Shown: piece after piece, positions 34,164-44,848 of the stretch
Layout of the letters: each line of letters starts with the position of its first letter
Position numbering within the stretch: the stretch's first letter is position 1
NCBI RefSeq assembly: GCF_963678635.1
Contig: NC_087070.1
Span: 41,173,831-41,237,830 of the forward strand
Length of the DNA: 64,000 nt
Source: Symsagittifera roscoffensis
Taxonomy: Eukaryota > Xenacoelomorpha > Acoela > Convolutidae
Direction of reading: 5' to 3'
Program-made: the position numbers and the translations under genes
The notes under the pieces: generated by a model
Databases searched by the model: none
What the model was told of the DNA's origin: nothing
The model's input: the letters and a program-made list of their open reading frames with translations, nothing else

Positions 34164-35048
34164 TGTGCCAGTCGGTCATGTCTGGAGGTTTGACCTTGAG
34201 AAACACGTAATTTTGGAGTGAAGTTTTAATTTTAAAAATTTCGAATGGAGCCTGTCATGCTCAGTTTTCTCGAACCAACTGAAAACAAAAAGTGAAAAAT
34301 CAGAACGACCGAATCAACAATTGCGAGAAACTACTCAAGAAAAAGGCAGGAAATTGCTATTCGCAATTTCTCGAAACGAAATAATAAGAGAGTAGAGCTG
34401 TCTTATCCCGAAAACAGGAGAATAGAACACAGACTTGAGAAAGGACGATTATTCGAACGGAACAGAGTGAACATTCAATGGAAGAGAGGACAACTCGAGT
34501 GTCCCGATGGTTCATACAGAAACTTTGATTCTTGAGACAGAACTTACTTCTGTTGTTAAAACTAATTAGCATCAAACTTATCTAGTTATATTATTTAATT
34601 CTCGAGCTGCTCATCTTTTAATTACTCCTCATACTCAAGCGCATCGACATGTGAGTTCTCAATTTAAATTTCTCGAGTGTTTTTTATGATAGTTATGTTG
34701 AGATAAGGCGAGTTTTAGGTTGATCCATCTGAATTGGATCAAAGTTCCACTGTCCAATAAAAAGTAACTAAGCGGATTGTTCCAACCCGGTTTTTAACGG
34801 CGTTCATGTATTTTGGGTATTTCGAGACCTAAGTATGGGGACGTTCTTATTTCTAGAGTGGGGGGTATTTTGGTAGTGGCCTTTATGCTGTAACGGGTTC
34901 TAGTCTCATGTCGCAAGCGAACCGAATTGGCTCCGACCGTTCTTGAGGTAGAAAAACACAAGAGATAGTGTCCCTGACTCTTGAGCCAATGGTTATAGGG
35001 CCTATTTTTCTTAAGCCTCATATGTGACTAAAGTAGGCGACTGTTACA
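34164..35048 (+). repeat. 5' LTR of B2 (885 bp)
   Basis: A copy of 28619-29503 created by the 5.5 kb duplication, not by a separate insertion: the CTA before it (34161-34163) and the truncated A LTR are duplicated too. The primer-binding site follows at 35060-35074. Confidence 0.88.
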
Positions 35049-35510
35049 TAGTGTTTTTATGGCGCTCCTGGGTGTTTTTACGACATCATGACTACGGAGT
35101 CGAACCCACTTGAAACAGCTCCGGGCTACATGCCCATTCAAGAGTACCGGTGGTACGGTTCAGCGGGAACGTGTAAACCTTCCGGTTGTACCGTGATAGC
35201 TTTTTAAGAAAACTCAAGAAAACTTCCTGGTACGCTCTCCGAACGAGGCTTAGCTAACCGAGTGAAGGGGGGCAACTAGGGGGACAAAAACACGAGCAAA
35301 AAAGAATACAAAAAGGAACAAAAACCATAAAACGAAAAAAGACAGTGACTTTGATACCAAATTAGTTGGATCAAACCTTTGTATTAATTAAATAGTATAC
35401 ACATATTGTTTTATAAGACCGATCGTTTCGATCAATCTAGCAATTTAAACCAGTGACTTCAGTAAGGTGCCCGAGTGGGGGGCGTTGTTAAGGGTTTTCA
35501 GACAGATTGC

Positions 35511-35648
35511 GATCGAACCGGACCACTAGGAGACTTGACTGGAAAGGGTGACCAGTCGAGTGGGAAAGTGGTTCACAAGGATCGAAACGGACCACTAGGA
35601 GACTTGATTGGAAGAGGTGACCAGTCGAGTGGGAAAGTGGTTCTGCTG
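35511..35648 (+). repeat. Two 69-bp tandem repeats before the B2 ORF
   Basis: The duplicate of 29966-30103, with the same two units. Confidence 0.72.
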
Positions 35649-37434
35649 TCAAGTGCAGAACAGAGACAACCAGCACAGGACCACTACAAGAGGACGCACA
35701 GGGGTGTTCTCAAGTCGAGCAACGGGTATCGAGGATGAGGATTTGGCGACCTTGAGTATAGTACATAGACTGATCCTGCCTCAGATGAAAGAGTCGAGTG
35801 AGGTGACGAGTGGAACAGGGTCGGTGAAGAGGATGGAGCCGGGCAGTTGTCTTGCTTCGACATGTGGCAACGGCGAGCATACTTGTGATGGACGATCATG
35901 CGTCAGGATACAGTCTTTCCAGAAAGAGGACCTCATCACCTGGTTTGAGGATATCACCGAAAGGGAGAAGAGCGAGATACAGATAGTGGCTGAATGTTAC
36001 GCGAGTACCACCGTGAACCTAGCGACAGCCTTGGGATTTTTCTCAAGAGTGTGTAGTCTCCAGTCACTGGAGAGGCTAGAGTCAGAACACCACCTGGTGA
36101 CCGCGTTGAGCGTGGAATCATGGCCCGGAGTGTTACAAGTGAACCAGAAGCACATCAAGAGTTGGAAGATTGGACTCGAGGCGGAGATGGGATTTCCCAT
36201 GAGCGAAGCCTATGGATTGCCTCTAAATGCGAAATCCTTAGTGGGGTCAGTGTTGGCTAACCTATGTGGAAGCCACTATCCACTACACATGGCGATGGTG
36301 GAGGTGTCCAGCCAGAGGGTATTGATAGACAAAGCCTTCTCAGTGTCCAAGTGCGTGAGACTAGCTCGGATGTCGCATCATTCACACAAGCTGTTGAGGA
36401 AGATCCGAGGAGCAGTACCGAAGGAACAAAGAGACGACTTGAGTGAAATCTGGGGTGAAGAACTCCTAGGCTTGGAGAGCGAAAACACAAGTGATGACGG
36501 AAGGCAAAACATGGTGGGGAAACCCGCAGTGGGTGCTCCAAGCTCGGAAGAAGTCGACGTGATACACGAGAAAATGATGGAACTTGAGCCTCTCCTAGAA
36601 GCCTCGGGAGAACGCAATCTTAGAAGCATCGACCTCACGCATGGGGATTGTCCATGCCACTGTCTGGCGCAGACAGTGTGGTACCCAGACCGCGCCAATC
36701 TCTGTCTAATCTGGGACATAGAAGAAATTAAGTCGTTGGGACTACCGGAGCATCGACAAAAGGTGACCATCTTGGTGGTGAGCACGATGCTGGCTCTACG
36801 ATGGATGGAAGAAAACATAGCGAAGTATAGAGAATCGAGAACGCCAACAGCTGAGTCGATTCATGCGATAGATTACAGCAGGAGACTTGAGTTGTTCGAG
36901 ACCGCATGCAAGGTATTCGCCATACCAGTGGAGATCAGACATATATGGAGCCGCCTGAGATTCTTTCCTTGGTTTCGTGCGACGTTAACATCCTGGTTAT
37001 ATGTGGTGACAAAGGACCACATGAGGAAACATCAAAAGGAATATCGACAATTCCAAGCCGATATAGGACCAGATGCCTTCAAGAGACCTCTGCTAACCCA
37101 TCGAAATGCGATCACGACGGGGTGGAAAAGAGTGGGCAGAGTATCCAGAGACAATTCTAGAGCGAGGGAATCGATACTAGAGGAGGACTTAGCGAAGAAT
37201 GTAAACATGAGTCTTCACAATTCCTTCTGTTTGAACCGGGAGTCGAAGGTAAAGAGCTTACCAAATCAATCGAAGAGGTTGCAAGAACAGAGGGAGTGGA
37301 TGCGATCCTATGAACAGCTGAAGGCCTGGGAGGAGATTGTGATCAGCTCCGATGACGAAGAGGCACTGTTGGAACAAATTACAGTGTCAAGAACACCGGG
37401 GTCGGGTACCTCGAGGGCGAAGGACACGAGGTGA
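35608..37434 (+). CDS. ORF3-family protein of B2 (608 aa)
   Basis: The duplicate of the B1 protein. It has three extra residues (an in-frame 9-bp insertion, GTGGGCAGA, near 37132) just after the LLTHRNAITTGWKR block, plus a handful of substitutions (for example a cysteine for phenylalanine in IVAECYAS and a valine for methionine in FFSRVCS). No stop or frameshift has arisen since the duplication. Blocks and uncertain start are as for 30063-31880. Confidence 0.75.
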   Translation: MEEVTSRVGKWFCCQVQNRDNQHRTTTRGRTGVFSSRATGIEDEDLATLSIVHRLILPQMKESSEVTSGTGSVKRMEPGSCLASTCGNGEHTCDGRSCVRIQSFQKEDLITWFEDITEREKSEIQIVAECYASTTVNLATALGFFSRVCSLQSLERLESEHHLVTALSVESWPGVLQVNQKHIKSWKIGLEAEMGFPMSEAYGLPLNAKSLVGSVLANLCGSHYPLHMAMVEVSSQRVLIDKAFSVSKCVRLARMSHHSHKLLRKIRGAVPKEQRDDLSEIWGEELLGLESENTSDDGRQNMVGKPAVGAPSSEEVDVIHEKMMELEPLLEASGERNLRSIDLTHGDCPCHCLAQTVWYPDRANLCLIWDIEEIKSLGLPEHRQKVTILVVSTMLALRWMEENIAKYRESRTPTAESIHAIDYSRRLELFETACKVFAIPVEIRHIWSRLRFFPWFRATLTSWLYVVTKDHMRKHQKEYRQFQADIGPDAFKRPLLTHRNAITTGWKRVGRVSRDNSRARESILEEDLAKNVNMSLHNSFCLNRESKVKSLPNQSKRLQEQREWMRSYEQLKAWEEIVISSDDEEALLEQITVSRTPGSGTSRAKDTR

Positions 37435-37873
37435 GCCGGTGGCTCGAAGGGAAAATTCTAGAGTCTTGAGTCTTGAGAGGGAAGGGGCTCGAGGGTGAGC
37501 TCGGATGAAATCCGGGTTCACGAAAAAGAAATTTTAGACGAATAAGATATTGTTATTAATATGATAGATCTATTATATAAATCAAAATGATGCATGACAA
37601 TTTCCTGACTGAATGGGACAAAAGAAGTTTCAAAATTACCAGCTTAAAAAGCGGGGATTCATGGGTGCAGGTGTGTGCAGATTTTGATTGCTGTTTAGCG
37701 ATAGTGTGAAAATTTTATATGGTTGTGAATTTTGGAAGGTAGATAAACTTAAGTCCGATGCAAACTTCTGTAAATGACCACTGGCACTGTATCTTGAGCA
37801 ACACTCGGTTCTCTGGGACTCACTTGTAGATGACAACACGCGATGAGGACATCGATCTCGAGTCCGGGGAGTA
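37435..37873 (+). other. 3' untranslated region of B2 with plus-strand primer motif
   Basis: A copy of 31881-32319, ending in AGTCCGGGGAGTA. Confidence 0.7.
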
Positions 37874-38742
37874 TGTGCCAGTCGGTCATGTCTGGAGGTT
37901 TGACCTTGAGAAACACGTAATTTTGGAGTGAAGTTTTAATTTTAAAAATTTCGAATGGAGCCTGTCATGCTCAGTTTTCTCGAACCAACTGAAAACAAAA
38001 AGTGAAAAATCAGAACGACCGAATTAACAATTGCGGGAAACTACTCAAGAAAAAGGCAGGAAATTGCTATTCGCAATTTCTCGATACGAAATAATAAGAG
38101 AGTAGAGCTGTCTTATCCCGAAAACAGGAGAATAGAACACAGACTTGAGAAAGGACGATTATTCGAACGGAACAGAGTGAACATTCAATGGAAGAGAGGA
38201 CAACTCGAGTGTCCCGATGGTTCATCCAGAAACTTTGATTCTTGAGACAGAACTTACTTCTGTTGTTAAAACTAATTAGCATCAAACTTATCTAGTTATA
38301 TTATTTAATTCTCGAGCTGCTCATCTTTTAATTACTCCTCATACTCAAGCGCATCGACATGTGAGTTCTCAATTTAAATTTCTCGAGTGTATTTTATGAT
38401 ATTTATGTTGATATAAGGCGAGTTTTAGGTTGATCCATCTGAAATGGATCAAAGTTCCACTGTCCAATAAAAAGTAACTAAGCGGATTGTTCCAACCCGG
38501 TTTTTAACGGCGTTCATGTATTTTGGGTATTTCGAGACCTAAGTATGGGGACGTTCTTATTTCTAGAGTGGGGGGGTTTTTTGGTTGTGGCCTTTAAGCT
38601 GTAACGGGTTCTAGTCTCATGTCGCAAGCGAACCGAATTGGCTCCGACCGTTCTTGAGGTAGAAAAACACAAGAGATAGTGTCCCTGACTCTTCAGCCAA
38701 TGGTTATAGGGCCTATTTTTCTTAAGCCTCATATGTGACTAA
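37874..38742 (+). repeat. 3' LTR of B2, major part
   Basis: It matches the B LTR to GTGACTAA, where a solo LTR intervenes. The last bases resume after it at 39623-39639 (AGTAGGCGACTGTTACA). TAA (38740-38742 and 39620-39622) is the target-site duplication of the intruder. Confidence 0.88.
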
Positions 38743-39619
38743 TGTGCCATTCTGCCAGATGACACAGCACAACCTTCCGGCGACATAAAAAAGAGTGACT
38801 AAAGGCCTTATGAACAAAAAAGTGTTGCGATGGAGGGTCAGAATGTTCTAGAATTTTTATTTTTAAAATTTCGATTGGAAGAAGAACATTTCTGAGAAAT
38901 AGAAAAAAGACGGCCATTTTGAATAAAAAAGACGAAAATCAGAACCACGATAGAGATTGTGAAGAACAGTCGTGCAAGAAAATTACGAAGCCTCTTATCG
39001 TGGCAATAACACACGATAAGAACCTTAGCGACGGATATTTGTGGAGAAGGAGGCTTCAGTGGGGGAAGAAGTATACCACGGAACCCTCCCGGGACACGAA
39101 ATATAAGAGATAAGAGTGTTATCTCAAGAAAATCACGGGAGCGGAGGCTTGGTCCCCCAGAGACTGTCTATGTGAAGGGACTGTGAAAACTAGCTATAAC
39201 AGCTGCTATAATGTCATAGATCTTAATTAACACCGTTATTATTTAATATTTCAGAGCATGAGTAGATAGAAAAAGGGAAAGGGTCAATCCATCTCCAATG
39301 GATTTAATATAAAACTGTCACACCAAAACATGTTAAAATAGGTTGTTCGAGCCGTGTTTTTAATGACAATCACGTAGTCTGAGGATCCGAGACTCAGCTA
39401 TGTGGTTGTGTTCGCATGTAAACGAAAGCTGATCAAAAGTCGTTTGACTGATGGCCTAAAAATGGTAACTTTTTACTTTGCCCTAGACAGACCAGAAAAT
39501 CAACTGGCAAGGTCGAGACGGTGAAAAACGAGTAGAATTAAGGTAACTGACGCCTGCCAGTCGTTAATAGGTACTTTTTCTACGCTCCGTCGCTGTGTGA
39601 TATTTGGGCGAATGTTACA
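38743..39619 (+). repeat. Solo LTR of the A type (877 bp) inserted in B2's 3' LTR
   Basis: It starts TGTGCCATTCTGCC and ends GGGCGAATGTTACA, the reverse complement of A's LTR with several differences. TAA occurs on both sides, whereas intact B LTRs have GACTAAAGTAGG once, so a full A-type element inserted with a 3-bp duplication and later collapsed to one LTR by recombination. Confidence 0.9.
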
Positions 39620-39639
39620 TAAAGTAGGCGACTGTTACA

Positions 39640-40245
39640 CTATTTTAACATGTTTTTGTGTGACAGTTCTATATTAAATCCATTGGAGATGGATTGACCC
39701 TTTCCTCTTTCTAGCTACTCATATTCTAAAATATCACGTTACACCGGTGTTAATTTAAAGTTTCACGAGATCCAAGTAGCTATACAGTCAGTTTTATACA
39801 GTCCCTTCACATAAAACAGTCTCTGGGGGACCAAGCCTCCGCTCCCGTAATATTCCTGCGATAACGCTCTTATCTCTTCTAATTTGCGTCCCGGGAGGGT
39901 TCCGTGGAATATTCCTTCCCCACCGAAGCTTCCTTCTCCACTAATATCCGCTGATAAGGGTCTTATCGTGCGTTGCTGCCACGATAAGAGGCTTCGTATT
40001 CTCCGTCTCTTGCACGACTGTTTTTCACAATATTTGTCGTTGTTCTGATTTTTTCAGCTTTCTTGGTCAAAATGGCCGTTTTTCGTATTTCTGAGAAATA
40101 TCAACTTGAAGATCGAAATTTTAAAAATAGAAAATTTCAGAATACTTCGACCCTCCTTTCAAGCACTTTTTTGCTGTTAAGGCCTTTTCTCTCTGATTCG
40201 TGCTTCGTCGGAAGGTTGCGCTGTGCCATCTGGCAGAATGGCACA
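39640..40245 (-). repeat. 5' LTR of element A, outer part
   Basis: It matches 5152-5757 of the 3' LTR with about eight differences by eye, and ends TGGCACA next to the TTT duplication (40246-40248). Confidence 0.9.
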
Positions 40246-40348
40246 TTTGTATGATATCCTCATTTTCGTTTGTATGATATCCTCATCACAACACGCGCTA
40301 AAACTACACTGATTTTATGAAAAATTCATATATATATTTTGTAGTTTT
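40246..40348. other. Host spacer between A and C
   Basis: It begins with an 18-bp direct repeat (TTTGTATGATATCCTCAT twice, five bases apart). The same stretch lies uninterrupted at 62326-62428. The final TTT (40346-40348) is the left target-site duplication of C. Confidence 0.8.
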
Positions 40349-41268
40349 TGTAACATTCGCCCGGAAGATACATATCGACGGATAACAAAACTAAGTCTTA
40401 AGACGACTGGCTAGCGTCTAAACAGAGCTTTGCATGTTTTTCACCGTCTCTACCAAGCCAGTACTTTTCGGTGGTCTTTCTTACATCAGGCTGACAAAAA
40501 CGTTACTGTTCTCCGGCTTCGACCAGAACGCTCAAACTAACTGAATTACATGCAAAATTAGTGAGCTCATGGCTGGGTCTCAGTATCCCCAGACCACGAG
40601 GTCACTCCTAAAAACAGGGCTACTACTTATTATATTACTATTGTTTTTGTTCAGTAGATAAAAATCATCATCTCCATCGAAGATGGATCAACCCTTTCCC
40701 CCAACTCCTAGCACCTCATCCTTGTCAAAACTAATCAAAATATCAGTTAAATTCAAGTCAGGACATGACAGGATGCTAAAATTCAATACAAGTTCATAAA
40801 AGTTCCCGTCCCGAGACCCTTCCGGATTCTTGAATCCGGCGAATCAAGCTCCTTAACCTCAGGTTCACGCTAACTCGGAGGGCTGGTTTTTACCCTTCAC
40901 CGTTGTTCGCAACGGCCTTGCAACTATTGTAACAGCACAATAGTTGCAACTCGGAACGTCCTCTGCTGTTCGGTAGTTCGTTGTTGTTTTTTAGTCTCGA
41001 TTTTCGTACTGTTCGTAATCGCAGATAAAGTTGTTCTGTTTCTTTCTGCTATTTTAGCCAAAATGGCCGTTTTTACATTTCTCAGAAATGTTACGTCATC
41101 ACTTCGAAAATTTAAAATTTAGAATTCCAGAATCTTCTAGCCTTCACCGTTTGGCCAATCATTCAAATAACGTCCTTATCCGTTCTAAATCGCCAATCCG
41201 GAAGGTTCACTGCTAAAATCCTGAATTCTGCAGAGACTGCATTTTGGCCATTCTGGTCGAATGTCACA
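40349..41268 (-). repeat. 3' LTR of element C (920 bp)
   Basis: Plus-strand ends are TGTAACATTCGCCC and GGTCGAATGTCACA. It has a perfect 13-bp stem at 40918-40949 (TTGCAACTATTGT, loop AACAGC) and the shorter TCCATC-GAA-GATGGA hairpin near 40673-40687. The single difference from the 5' LTR is C versus T at about 40538/57909. Confidence 0.93.
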
Positions 41269-42088
41269 TACTCCCCGGACAGTCCGGTCAATGTCCTCAT
41301 TGAATCGCGCAATGTTCTAAATGGTTACAGTGTCATCGAACAGAATTTACAAAATGCACGAAATTACTTTTACCTACGTCACATCGACTCACTGCAGAAT
41401 ATAAATGGCATCATACTACATCACTATAGCCTTCAAATTCTTTCATTAATCTGCACATTGAGGATATGACTTAAGATAAAACATATTTTCTGACTTCCAG
41501 TGTCAATATCCCGATTGAAACTTTTTCTCCTAGATTTAAAAGGTGTTGGCTTGCAGGACAGTCCTGCCAACCAACAAGCTAAAATTATCCTACTATGCTC
41601 CTTCCCTTCGGAAATCTTGCTTGTCTATTGTCCTGAGTATTAAAACTAAGAAACTTTGTGGTTAGAAAGAACAATGCAACAACCTCCCTCCTCAAGAAGT
41701 TACTCAAGTTTTTCATGTCACCACAAAGTTATCAGTCTTCCTAAGTGATTAAAAACAATCATGCAGGCTGGAATATTTAAATATACTCTTCCCTCAAGCC
41801 TTTCTAAATAAATAACAAGTGAGTGTCTCTAAAGCCACTTCAACTAAAACCAAAATGCAAATTTATAAATGCAACAACTTCCAAACTCAACTTAAATGTT
41901 TCAGTTTTCAATTACAACTTGGTTGCTTGGTTTCTCACTTGAGTTTTTCACACACATAAAACAATTCTGAGTTTTAACTTTTCTTCATCATCCCTTTGTT
42001 CTCTTCTTTTTTCGTCGTTTAGAAGTTCTAAAACTTCTAAATTCTTCTAATTTTCTTTCTTGCTGCCTCTTGTTTTCTCGACCATTCG
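41269..42088 (-). other. 3' untranslated region of element C with plus-strand primer motif and stem-loop
   Basis: Minus-strand TGTCCGGGGAGTA (41269-41281) abuts the LTR. A stem-loop at 41545-41575 (15-base arms, two mismatches, centre GGACAGTCC) corresponds to 2859-2889 in D. Nothing coding is seen. Confidence 0.75.
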
Positions 42089-44848
42089 TCAATGCTCCAT
42101 TTCCTCCTCCTGTGACACTGACTCCGCACTCTCGGTTTCCGTGTCTTGTAGCACGTCATTGACTATCCTGACGCTGTTGGAAGCCGTCCTCCAACACTTC
42201 TGCTCCTCCACCCTCTGTTTACAGCAAGGTAGGGGATCCACGTTTGATTCTCTGTTTCTACAGAAGCTGTTGTGGAGACACAACGTCACGTTTCTCTCCA
42301 AATCTTCTTTCAGCATCTCTGCCTTCTCATTTCCACTACGCTCGCTCGTCCTGGAAATTCTTTTCACAGCGGTGGTCACTGCATTCCGATGGGTCACGAA
42401 AGCTCGCTTGAAAGCTCCTGCCCCAATGTCCAGTTGATATTCACTGTATACTCTGCCATGCTTCGACATATGCTTTTTCGCATACTCGTACAACCATGCA
42501 GTCATGTTAGCTCTGAACCATGGCATCAATCGTTTTCTTGCCCATATCTTCTTCACTTCCATCGGAATGTTTAGAACTTTGCACATTGTCTCGAAAAGAT
42601 CTAAATCTTTTAGACAATCTAATTTCTGCAATTGTTCTCTCGTCGGTGCCTCCTGTCTATTATTTTCTCTCACATGAGCTTCCAGCCATCGTATCGCCAT
42701 CATAACTCCCACTATCACTATTGTTATGGGCTGTGATGAATCTGGTAAACCCATGGAGAGCAGCTCTCCAGAGTCCCAGTTCAACACCAGATTACTACGC
42801 TTGGGATACCACCAGGTCTGCAGCAAGCAGTGGCAAGGAAACTCGTCATGTGTCAACATGATGCTCCTCCAATTCCGTTTTCCCGAAGCTTCCAGCAATG
42901 GCTCCACTTCCATCATCACTCGGTGGATCTCATCATTCTCATCTACTGCATTGTAATCTGTGACAGTTGATCCTCTCTGTTTCTGTTTTTCAAAGTCACT
43001 GAAGTTCCCGCTCACATATCCCATGAACTTCTTTCCTAGTATTGACTCCAACTCCTCTTTGGTTCTTTCTGGAACTGCTGAGAAAATCTTACACAGTAAC
43101 TCGTAAGACTTTTCAGACATTCTTGCCAACCTCACGCACTTCGGCACTGAAAAGGCTTGATCCACAATCGTTCTTGTACTCTTCACATCCACAGCTACGA
43201 AATGTACAGGATACTTGCTCTTGCACATTGGAGCCAACATTGAACCCACCAAATATCGTGCTCCTGATGGTCTACAATAAGTTTCGCTGTGTCTGATGTT
43301 CATCTCCGTTTCGATTGCTTCCCTCCATTTTCCTATATACTTCTGCTCAGTCTGCAGAACTCCTGGGAATACTTCTACGCTGATGGCTGTGACCATCTCA
43401 TGTTTCTGTTCTAGATTCAATAGTGACTCTAGAGAACCAAACATGCTGTAGAATCCTAGTGCTGTCACCAGATTCACATCGGTTCCTCCATGGCAATCTG
43501 CTATCAGTTCCGTTTCCGTTCTTGCTTTCATCACTACATTTCCAAACAATACCGTCAACTGCTTGTGTTGTTTCTCCAGGGTTTTCACACAGTCTAGACT
43601 TCCACAAACGTGACCCTCTAGTCCACAGACTTCCGCCAGACAGCTACCAGGTTTGACCCAGTCTTCTGGTCCCCAGCCAGGCAACTCCACTCTATCTTCT
43701 CCGTTGCTCTTAGAGGCTGTTATCATCACATTATATATGATGTTCAGGTCACGCAGGTTACAGTCCGCATTCAGTTCCCTCTGTATGTCCTGTGTCGCCC
43801 GTAATATTGAGTCAGCGTTGGGACTAGGACACCATGATGGCTTCGTCAATTCCCACACTGCCATCAAGCTCGTTCTCAGTAATTCATCTGAGAATCCCAA
43901 CCCAAATTCCACTCTCTTGTCGGATTTTGGTAATGAAGGTGCAGTCACCTCTTCTTCCAAGACCAATCCCAATTTGGCCTGTGGATTGTTAACGCTCTTA
44001 GTCGTCACAATTCTGGACGTCCAGAATCTTAGTAACACCGCCTGCTCATAATCAAAGAAGCAATCACGTATGTCTTCACTCAGGAAAGGATTGTATGCTA
44101 TCCCTATAATCCCGGACACATAGCTATATGACTTCTTCTTGATCGGTCCACAGTATTCACTGGATTTTGGCAATGCTCCCATAGACTCTTTAGTGAGCCT
44201 CAACTCCTTGTTTGAGAATCTCCTGATCTCGTCTATCTTTTTCATGGGTTCCAATTCTTCAGGTTCTTTCATGTTCACCCTCATCGGTTTACTTTGCTGC
44301 ATATCCAGCATTGCTAGTAAGAACATGGCTTTCGTTCGCTCATCGCCTTCCTTCAACATTTTAACACAAGTGCTTAATGCAGGTACTGAAATCTGCTCTA
44401 TCAGGAATCGAATGAAACAGAGAGCGTCTCTCCGCTTTGCACACGCTACTGCTGCTCCCTCCTGGACTATCAGATCCCTCAGATTCGTCATAAGGAAAAC
44501 TTTTTCCTCCTTTGATCTCTTCCTTTCTTCTGAATCATATTCTTCGCGAGTCAGTCCCATCATGCACCAGGCGAGCCTGAGTTGTAATTCCGTCCTTACG
44601 TAAGGTACTGCCACGAGAGCATGTATTCTTGGCGTAGTCCTCATTTCCTCTTCGAAATACCTCAATACTACTGCTTTCCATGGAAGGCTCACCAACTGCT
44701 CTATCGTCTCCGCCTGTATGTCAGACGACGCCAAAGTTCCGTACGCCTTCTGCTTGAGGGTGGTGCCTTGCAACATTGTTTCCAGATAACCCTCCATGGC
44801 TTTTTCTTCTTCCAGGGCCATTAATTCATCCAGGTTGAAATTGTCCAT
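42089..44848 (-). CDS. ORF3 of element C (919 aa, unknown family)
   Basis: This is the only full-length intact member of the family seen in all five element copies here. The N-terminal 300 residues are helical and charged. A Cys/His cluster lies at about 395-425 (SCLAEVCGLEGHVCGSLDCV then H). Conserved blocks then follow: VNLVTALGFYSMF (about 450), SVEVFPGVLQTEQ, CVRLARMSEKSYELL (about 570), FPCHCLLQTWWYPKRSNL (about 675), a hydrophobic run ITIVIVGVMMAIRW (about 710), KKIWARKRLMPWFRANMTAW (about 770) and THRNAVTTAVKR...VTLCLHNSFCRNRES near the end, followed by an acidic tail. It holds the position an envelope gene would hold, but shows no signal peptide and no clear membrane anchor. Its start is 397 bp after the pol stop, so it needs its own start, splicing or reinitiation. 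I do not recognise the function. Confidence 0.8.
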   Translation of the reverse strand: MDNFNLDELMALEEEKAMEGYLETMLQGTTLKQKAYGTLASSDIQAETIEQLVSLPWKAVVLRYFEEEMRTTPRIHALVAVPYVRTELQLRLAWCMMGLTREEYDSEERKRSKEEKVFLMTNLRDLIVQEGAAVACAKRRDALCFIRFLIEQISVPALSTCVKMLKEGDERTKAMFLLAMLDMQQSKPMRVNMKEPEELEPMKKIDEIRRFSNKELRLTKESMGALPKSSEYCGPIKKKSYSYVSGIIGIAYNPFLSEDIRDCFFDYEQAVLLRFWTSRIVTTKSVNNPQAKLGLVLEEEVTAPSLPKSDKRVEFGLGFSDELLRTSLMAVWELTKPSWCPSPNADSILRATQDIQRELNADCNLRDLNIIYNVMITASKSNGEDRVELPGWGPEDWVKPGSCLAEVCGLEGHVCGSLDCVKTLEKQHKQLTVLFGNVVMKARTETELIADCHGGTDVNLVTALGFYSMFGSLESLLNLEQKHEMVTAISVEVFPGVLQTEQKYIGKWREAIETEMNIRHSETYCRPSGARYLVGSMLAPMCKSKYPVHFVAVDVKSTRTIVDQAFSVPKCVRLARMSEKSYELLCKIFSAVPERTKEELESILGKKFMGYVSGNFSDFEKQKQRGSTVTDYNAVDENDEIHRVMMEVEPLLEASGKRNWRSIMLTHDEFPCHCLLQTWWYPKRSNLVLNWDSGELLSMGLPDSSQPITIVIVGVMMAIRWLEAHVRENNRQEAPTREQLQKLDCLKDLDLFETMCKVLNIPMEVKKIWARKRLMPWFRANMTAWLYEYAKKHMSKHGRVYSEYQLDIGAGAFKRAFVTHRNAVTTAVKRISRTSERSGNEKAEMLKEDLERNVTLCLHNSFCRNRESNVDPLPCCKQRVEEQKCWRTASNSVRIVNDVLQDTETESAESVSQEEEMEH

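Larger units (their letters stand above)
32877..38427 (+). repeat. Second copy of a 5.5 kb tandem duplication (first copy 27332-32873)
   Basis: The unit runs from TACTCCCTATATAAAAGC in A's leader through the A LTR fragment, the whole of B and 554 bp of its 3' LTR. The offset is 5545 bp, becoming 5554 after a 9-bp insertion within the ORF. The two copies are nearly identical. There is no long homology at the junction, only a 3-nt filler, which suggests end-joining rather than unequal crossing-over. 32877-34163 is thus a non-functional copy of A leader, primer-binding site and LTR fragment. Confidence 0.88.
28619..39639 (+). mobile_element. Element B: short pol-less LTR element inserted in the 5' LTR of A (with internal duplication)
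   Basis: LTR ends are TGTGCCAGTCGG and GGCGACTGTTACA. Flanking CTA occurs on both sides (28616-28618 and 39640-39642), while the uninterrupted A LTR has it once (5152-5154), so this is a 3-bp target-site duplication. B carries the family's primer-binding site and plus-strand primer motif but no gag or pol; its only long frame is an ORF3-type protein. Its movement must therefore depend on enzymes from elsewhere. The original unit was about 4.6 kb; a 5.5 kb tandem duplication and a solo LTR insertion expand it to 11 kb. Confidence 0.88.
4874..40245 (-). mobile_element. Element A: giant LTR retrotransposon (about 24.3 kb) invaded by element B
   Basis: The LTR at the left (4874-5757) is the 3' LTR. 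The 5' LTR is at the right, split into 28338-28618 and 39640-40245 by element B. Reading on the minus strand: 5' LTR, primer-binding site, 3 kb leader, ORF1, gag-pol, macro-domain ORF, SGNH-hydrolase ORF, a second long ORF, ORF3, polypurine tract, 3' LTR. Target-site duplication TTT on both sides, confirmed by the unoccupied copy of the site at about 62326. LTR halves differ by roughly 2% by eye, and several ORFs are broken, so this is an older insertion than C. Compared with C it carries two extra ORFs between pol and ORF3. Confidence 0.92.

Noticed and set aside
34164..35048. B2 as a second, separate insertion of element B
   Set aside because: The flanking A leader, A LTR fragment and CTA are duplicated with it and the junction lies inside B1's LTR, so it is a segmental duplication.
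42089..44848. ORF3 as a retroviral envelope
   Set aside because: Position fits, but there is no signal peptide, no furin-like site, no convincing membrane anchor and no N-glycosylation clustering; the single 14-15 residue hydrophobic run is too short to decide.
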